Of a stretch of DNA of 6,895 nucleotides, positions 3,702 through 6,895 are shown piece after piece. The notes beneath the pieces were generated by a model, which worked only from the letters and a program-made list of their open reading frames with translations, was not told the origin of the DNA and made no database searches. The DNA is from Rubrivivax sp. (GTDB taxonomy: Bacteria; Pseudomonadota; Gammaproteobacteria; Burkholderiales; Burkholderiaceae_C). Made by a program: the position numbers and the translations under genes. Every line of letters starts with the position of its first letter. The first letter of the stretch is position 1. The stretch is from positions 1-6,895 of the forward strand of contig JAIXSD010000104.1 in the NCBI GenBank assembly GCA_027484885.1, in the 5' to 3' direction.

Positions 3702-6270
3702 GGCCCTCAGCTTCAGCGGCCCCTTGCTGCTGCTGGCCGGCCTCAGCAGCGGCCTGCTCAACTACCTGCTGCACAGCAGCCTGCTGCTCGGTGGCGCCTG
3801 GCTGATCGAGCGCAGCGCCCGCCTGCGGCCACGCCGGGCTTCACATCGCGAGGCGATGTGGCGCCTGGCTTTTTTCGGCCCGGTGCTGACAGCCAGCCTG
3901 GCCACACTGCTGAGCTGGAGCCCGGCGCCGACGACGCCGAAAACCACACCGCTCGCAGCGCCCACCGCCGCGAGCACAGCGATCGAACGCGGCGCCATCC
4001 CTGAGCCACGCGAGGCGCTGGCGGCCACACCGTCGCGCGAACTCGGGCTGAGCGCCAGCCCAGAGATGCCCACACGACCCACAGCGCCGCTGGCGCCGCG
4101 CCCCTGGCTGCAGCTGGCGCCCGATGCCAGCGCCGCCACGGCCGCCTTGGCAGCAGCCTGGGCGCTGTTGGCCGGGCTGGGCCTGCTGGCCACCGGCCTG
4201 GCCTGGTGGCGGCTGCGTGTGCAAGCGCGGCGCCTGCCCAGCCTCGATGCCGATGCCGATTTGCGCGAGCGCCTGCAGACGCTGGCCCGATCCGCCGGGC
4301 TGCCGACCCCGCCCCTGCGTCTCAGCCGCGCCGAATGGCCCAGCCCCCTGATCGCCCCGGGCGGCGCCATCTGCCTGCCCGCCTGGGCCCTGCAGCTGCC
4401 GCCCGCCCAGCGCGAGGCGGTGCTGGCGCATGAGCTGGCGCATTTGCGCCGGCGCGACCCAGCCTGGCGCCTGGCGGCCCAGCTGCTGAGCCAGCTGGCC
4501 TGGCTGCAGCCCCTGAACCGCCTGGCCCTGCGCCGGCTCGACGCCCTGGCCGAACAGGCCTGCGATGCCTGGGCCACCGCCCACCCCAGCGATGCCGCCC
4601 GCGAGCAAGCGCGCCGCGCCCTGGCGGAAAGCCTGTACCGCTGCGCCCAGGAACTGCAGCAGGCTGCGCGTTCGCCGCGGCGCCTGCAGCTGCTGAGCCG
4701 CATGGCCGCCAGCGGCCGCTCACCCCTGCTGGCACGCATCGAGGCGCTGATGAACCCCGCACCCAACCCGCACGGAGACCCGACCATGAGCCCCAAGCCC
4801 GAGCCCTCCCCCGCCCTGACCGCAGCCGAGCTCTGGCGCAAGCGCCTGCTGGTCGGCGGCCTGACCCTGTGCGCCCTGGGCCTGCCCCTGCTGGGCGTGG
4901 GCCACAGCCAGCCCCTGGACCTGAGCCGCCTGCGCGATCTGGGCGAGCGCTTCGAGACGCGCCTGGGCGTGGGCTCGACCTTCGGCACCCGCATCCACAA
5001 AAGCAGCGCCACACACAGCCTGGACATCCGCCTCAGCGGCCAGATGCGTTTCAACGAGGACCAGACCGCGCTCGAAAGCCTCAGCCAGGGTCGCCTGCTG
5101 ATCGACGAGCGGCGCGAGGGCTGGCACCGGCGCGCCGAGTTCCTGCCGGGCGATGCGGGCCAGGCACCGCGCCTGGTCTACAGCCTCGACGGCAAAGAAC
5201 AGACGCCGGACGCCGAAGGCCAGGCCTGGCTCCGCGATCGCGTCGCCCTGGCCGGCGAGACCATCGAGGGCAGCGAAAAGCGCGTTCGCAACCTGATGGC
5301 CCAAGGCGGCGTCGCGCGCGTGCTGGCCGACATCCAGGCGCCCGCCCTTGAGAACCACCGCCGCCGCAGCCGGGCCGAGGCCTTGCTCAAGCAAGGCCGG
5401 CACAGCGACAGCACGCTGCAAACCCTGATCCAGGTCAGCAGCGGCATCGATTCCGATTTCGAGCGCCGCCAGCTGCTGCAGACCCTGATCGAAGCCCAGG
5501 CCCTGAGCCCGGCGCTGCAGGCCGAGCTGCTGAACAGCCTGAGCAACTTGAGCTCAGACTTCGAACGCCGGCAGGTGCTCGAAAGCCTGGCGCCCCGCTT
5601 GAGCCCGGACACCGCCACCCTGCAAGCCTGGTTGCAGGCAGTGCAAGGCATGGACTCCGACTTTGAAAAACGCAGCGCCATCGTCGAGCTGATCGAGCGA
5701 CAAGGCAGCCTGCCGAGCCTGGCCGCCGCGCTGCAGGCCAGCCTGAGCCTGGACTCGGACTTCGAACACCGCAGCGCCCTGGAGGCGGTGGCCCAAAAGC
5801 TGCCGCGCAAGGAGCCGCTGGACGCCGCAGCCGAGGCCGCATTCAAGGCCTACAGTGACTCGGCCCGCCGCATCGACAGCGACTTCGAACGCCGCATCGC
5901 CCTGAGCGCCCTGCTCGAGGCCGGCGTGCAGCACCGGGCCGCGCTGCTGGGCGTGCTCGATGCAGCACGTGGCATCGGCTCCGATTTCGAGCGGGCCGAA
6001 TTGCTCAGCGCCCTGGCCGAACATCTGCCGGCCGATGCCGAGCTGGTGGCGCGTTATCGCCAGGCCGCCCGAGGCCTGAGCGAACATGAGCGCGGCAAGG
6101 TCGAGGCCGCCCTGGACCCCGTGATGGACCGCCTGGCCAAGGCGGCGCCGGCCGCTCCGGCCACCCCAGCCCAGGCCGCGCCAGCAGCCTCCGCCGCACC
6201 CGCCGCTGTCATCTCGCGCCTCAAGCCACCGAGCCCGCCGCGCCCGCCGGCCGCTCCCTCGCTGCCCTGA
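3694..6270 (+). CDS. BlaR1-like M56-family membrane zinc metallopeptidase with SDFER-repeat sensor region
   Basis: This 858-aa membrane protein is the likely signal-transducing partner of the upstream repressor. Hydrophobic segments lie at about 9-38, 57-75, 148-172 and 384-403. Between the third and fourth lies the predicted cytosolic M56 protease domain, with the zinc motif HELAH at 246-250 (codons 4429-4443) and the candidate third ligand E287 in LAEQACD. A Pro/Ala/Thr-rich loop (76-147) is predicted periplasmic. The periplasmic C-terminus has a beta-rich segment (about 436-515), a helical segment (516-580), six clear SDFER repeats (584-800) and a Pro/Ala-rich tail (817-858). I see no penicillin-binding SxxK plus KTG set, so it should not be called a beta-lactam receptor. 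The start at 3694 has AAGGA 8 nt upstream and begins just before the first membrane segment; the frame is open further upstream, but inside the repressor gene. Family knowledge: on signal, the protease self-activates and the repressor is inactivated. Confidence 0.92.
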   Translation: MTEALSFSGPLLLLAGLSSGLLNYLLHSSLLLGGAWLIERSARLRPRRASHREAMWRLAFFGPVLTASLATLLSWSPAPTTPKTTPLAAPTAASTAIERGAIPEPREALAATPSRELGLSASPEMPTRPTAPLAPRPWLQLAPDASAATAALAAAWALLAGLGLLATGLAWWRLRVQARRLPSLDADADLRERLQTLARSAGLPTPPLRLSRAEWPSPLIAPGGAICLPAWALQLPPAQREAVLAHELAHLRRRDPAWRLAAQLLSQLAWLQPLNRLALRRLDALAEQACDAWATAHPSDAAREQARRALAESLYRCAQELQQAARSPRRLQLLSRMAASGRSPLLARIEALMNPAPNPHGDPTMSPKPEPSPALTAAELWRKRLLVGGLTLCALGLPLLGVGHSQPLDLSRLRDLGERFETRLGVGSTFGTRIHKSSATHSLDIRLSGQMRFNEDQTALESLSQGRLLIDERREGWHRRAEFLPGDAGQAPRLVYSLDGKEQTPDAEGQAWLRDRVALAGETIEGSEKRVRNLMAQGGVARVLADIQAPALENHRRRSRAEALLKQGRHSDSTLQTLIQVSSGIDSDFERRQLLQTLIEAQALSPALQAELLNSLSNLSSDFERRQVLESLAPRLSPDTATLQAWLQAVQGMDSDFEKRSAIVELIERQGSLPSLAAALQASLSLDSDFEHRSALEAVAQKLPRKEPLDAAAEAAFKAYSDSARRIDSDFERRIALSALLEAGVQHRAALLGVLDAARGIGSDFERAELLSALAEHLPADAELVARYRQAARGLSEHERGKVEAALDPVMDRLAKAAPAAPATPAQAAPAASAAPAAVISRLKPPSPPRPPAAPSLP
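4774..4788 (+). promoter_or_regulatory. Internal Shine-Dalgarno and in-frame ATG inside the M56 gene
   Basis: GGAGA (4774-4778) sits 7 nt before an in-frame ATG (4786-4788), codon 365 of the peptidase. Initiation here would yield a 494-residue protein. It would begin with a short Pro-rich stretch, then WRKR and a hydrophobic segment, which together resemble a signal anchor or signal peptide. The product would be the periplasmic repeat region without the protease. The match is visible; actual use is inference. Confidence 0.35.
5443..6093 (+). repeat. Six SDFER protein repeats in the sensor region of the M56 peptidase
   Basis: The core Ser-Asp-Phe-Glu-(Arg/Lys/His) recurs with its Ser at residues 587, 621, 655, 688, 729 and 763. 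A degenerate copy (SEHER) begins at 796 and a possible degenerate one near 553. Spacings are 34, 34, 33, 41, 34 and 33 residues. Each core is preceded by a short hydrophobic or small-residue stretch (GID, NLS, GMD, SLD, RID, GIG) and followed by a Leu/Ala-rich helix, a second helix and a turn. This suggests a two-helix solenoid. The repeats are conserved in protein but not in codons. Confidence 0.85.
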
Positions 6271-6283
6271 AGGCCGCAGCGCC

Positions 6284-6895
6284 TCAAGCCGGCAAGCGCT
6301 GCAGCAGCGCCAGCCACAGCGGCGCCGTCAGCACAAAGCCCAGGGTGGACACCACCACGGCGGCGGTGGTCTCGCCCTCCTGGCAGCGGTAGCGCTGGGC
6401 AAAGATCAGGGCGTTGGAGCCGGTGGGCAGGGCCGCCATCATCAGCACCACGCCCAGCGGCATGCCGCGCAAACCGAGCGCATAGCCCAGGCCCAGCACC
6501 AGGGCCGGCAGCAAGAGCAGCTTGGCCGCCACCAGGCCCAGCACCGAGGTCCAGCGCTGCGGCCAGCCCAGGTAGGCCAGGGACATGCCGATCAGGGTCA
6601 GGCACAGCGGCACCACGGCCGTGCCCAGCATCTGCAGCACCTCGTCCAGCACCGCCGGCAGGCCCAGGCCCAAGGCGTTCCAGCACAGGCCGGCCACCAC
6701 CGGCAGCACCACCGGGTGGATCACCGTGTTGCGCACGGTGTTGGCCAGCAAGCTGGCCAGGCCGGTGGGCTGACCCTGGCTGCGCTCTCGCGCCAGGTCG
6801 AGCTCCACCAGAGCCGTCAACACGGTCAGGATGCTCAGCGCATGCAGGCTGACCACGGTGATGTGGATGGCCAGGCCCGCCTCGCCAAACACACC
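6284..6895 (-). CDS. AEC (auxin efflux carrier) family permease, C-terminal part (runs off the right edge)
   Basis: The last 203 codons of an inner-membrane transporter of the AEC family (BART superfamily) are present. The frame stays open to the window edge, and the GTG at 6892-6890 is internal, not the start, because the preceding codon continues the family pattern (VFGEAGLAI). The fragment has about six hydrophobic segments, roughly at fragment residues 9-31, 59-79, 84-110, 119-141, 146-167 and 177-200. It also has family-like motifs NTVIHPVVLPVVAGL after a basic cytosolic loop (RERSQ), and ALPTGSNALIFAQRY in the penultimate region. Members move organic acids such as malate, or other anionic metabolites, and many are uncharacterised; the substrate here is unknown. 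It converges on the M56 gene, with only 13 nt between stop codons, so it is probably functionally unrelated to it. Confidence 0.9.
   Translation of the reverse strand, partial: GVFGEAGLAIHITVVSLHALSILTVLTALVELDLARERSQGQPTGLASLLANTVRNTVIHPVVLPVVAGLCWNALGLGLPAVLDEVLQMLGTAVVPLCLTLIGMSLAYLGWPQRWTSVLGLVAAKLLLLPALVLGLGYALGLRGMPLGVVLMMAALPTGSNALIFAQRYRCQEGETTAAVVVSTLGFVLTAPLWLALLQRLPA

Noticed and set aside
4957..4998. STFG near residues 428-431 of the peptidase as a penicillin-binding SxxK motif
   Set aside because: The lysine three residues after the serine is absent, and no SxN or KTG partner motifs follow.
3762..5054. A 430-codon minus-strand frame opposite the M56 peptidase
   Set aside because: It is Ser/Arg/Ala-rich antisense shadow sequence with no domain or ribosome site; the plus-strand HELAH, membrane segments and repeats prove the real frame.
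6260..6281. Inverted repeat CGCTGC/GCAGCG with a 10-nt loop spanning the M56 stop codon, as a terminator between convergent genes
   Set aside because: The stem is only 6 bp with no T-run on either side, so it cannot be called an intrinsic terminator with confidence.

Overview
The window is strongly GC-rich, with G/C at almost every third codon position, and most of its length is coding. ProA, the SDR enzyme, the sigma-factor-type Ser/Thr kinase N-terminus and the AEC permease all read like proteins of Burkholderiales (Betaproteobacteria), probably the Roseateles/Pelomonas/Rubrivivax/Leptothrix side. This placement is inferred from sequence style; no search was run.

Layout, left to right. (1) Minus strand, 1-404: N-terminal 134 codons of a Hanks-type Ser/Thr protein kinase, cut by the window edge. 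It starts 2 nt after the stop of (2) proA (407-1714, minus), glutamate-5-semialdehyde dehydrogenase of proline biosynthesis. (3) A 297-nt noncoding gap (1715-2011) separates proA from the divergent (4) small secreted protein of 116 aa (2012-2362, plus). (5) Convergent to it is a short-chain dehydrogenase/reductase (2388-3125, minus). (6) A 159-nt divergent intergenic region (3126-3284) carries two abutting 14-bp TACA/TGTA dyads, a BlaI/MecI-type operator overlapping a plausible -10 box. (7) It leads into a BlaI/MecI-family repressor (3285-3701, plus), overlapped by 8 nt by (8) a long M56-family (BlaR1-like) membrane metallopeptidase (3694-6270, plus). (9) Convergent with this, 13 nt away, is the C-terminal part of an AEC (auxin efflux carrier) family permease (6284-6895, minus), cut by the right edge.

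The most interesting part is 3244-6270. It has the architecture of a bla/mec-type signalling module: operator, winged-helix repressor and membrane zinc protease. However, the periplasmic C-terminus of the protease is not a penicillin-binding domain. It has a beta-rich segment, then six clear copies of a Ser-Asp-Phe-Glu-Arg motif spaced about 34 residues apart (alpha-solenoid-like), then a Pro/Ala-rich tail. No beta-lactamase or PBP gene lies nearby. The signal sensed is therefore unknown, and the regulon may be the operon itself plus possibly the divergent SDR gene. An in-frame internal ATG with a good Shine-Dalgarno, just before the last membrane segment of the protease, could also produce a sensor-only protein. 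The other genes look like ordinary chromosomal housekeeping or accessory genes. I saw no mobile element, tRNA, rRNA or CRISPR.
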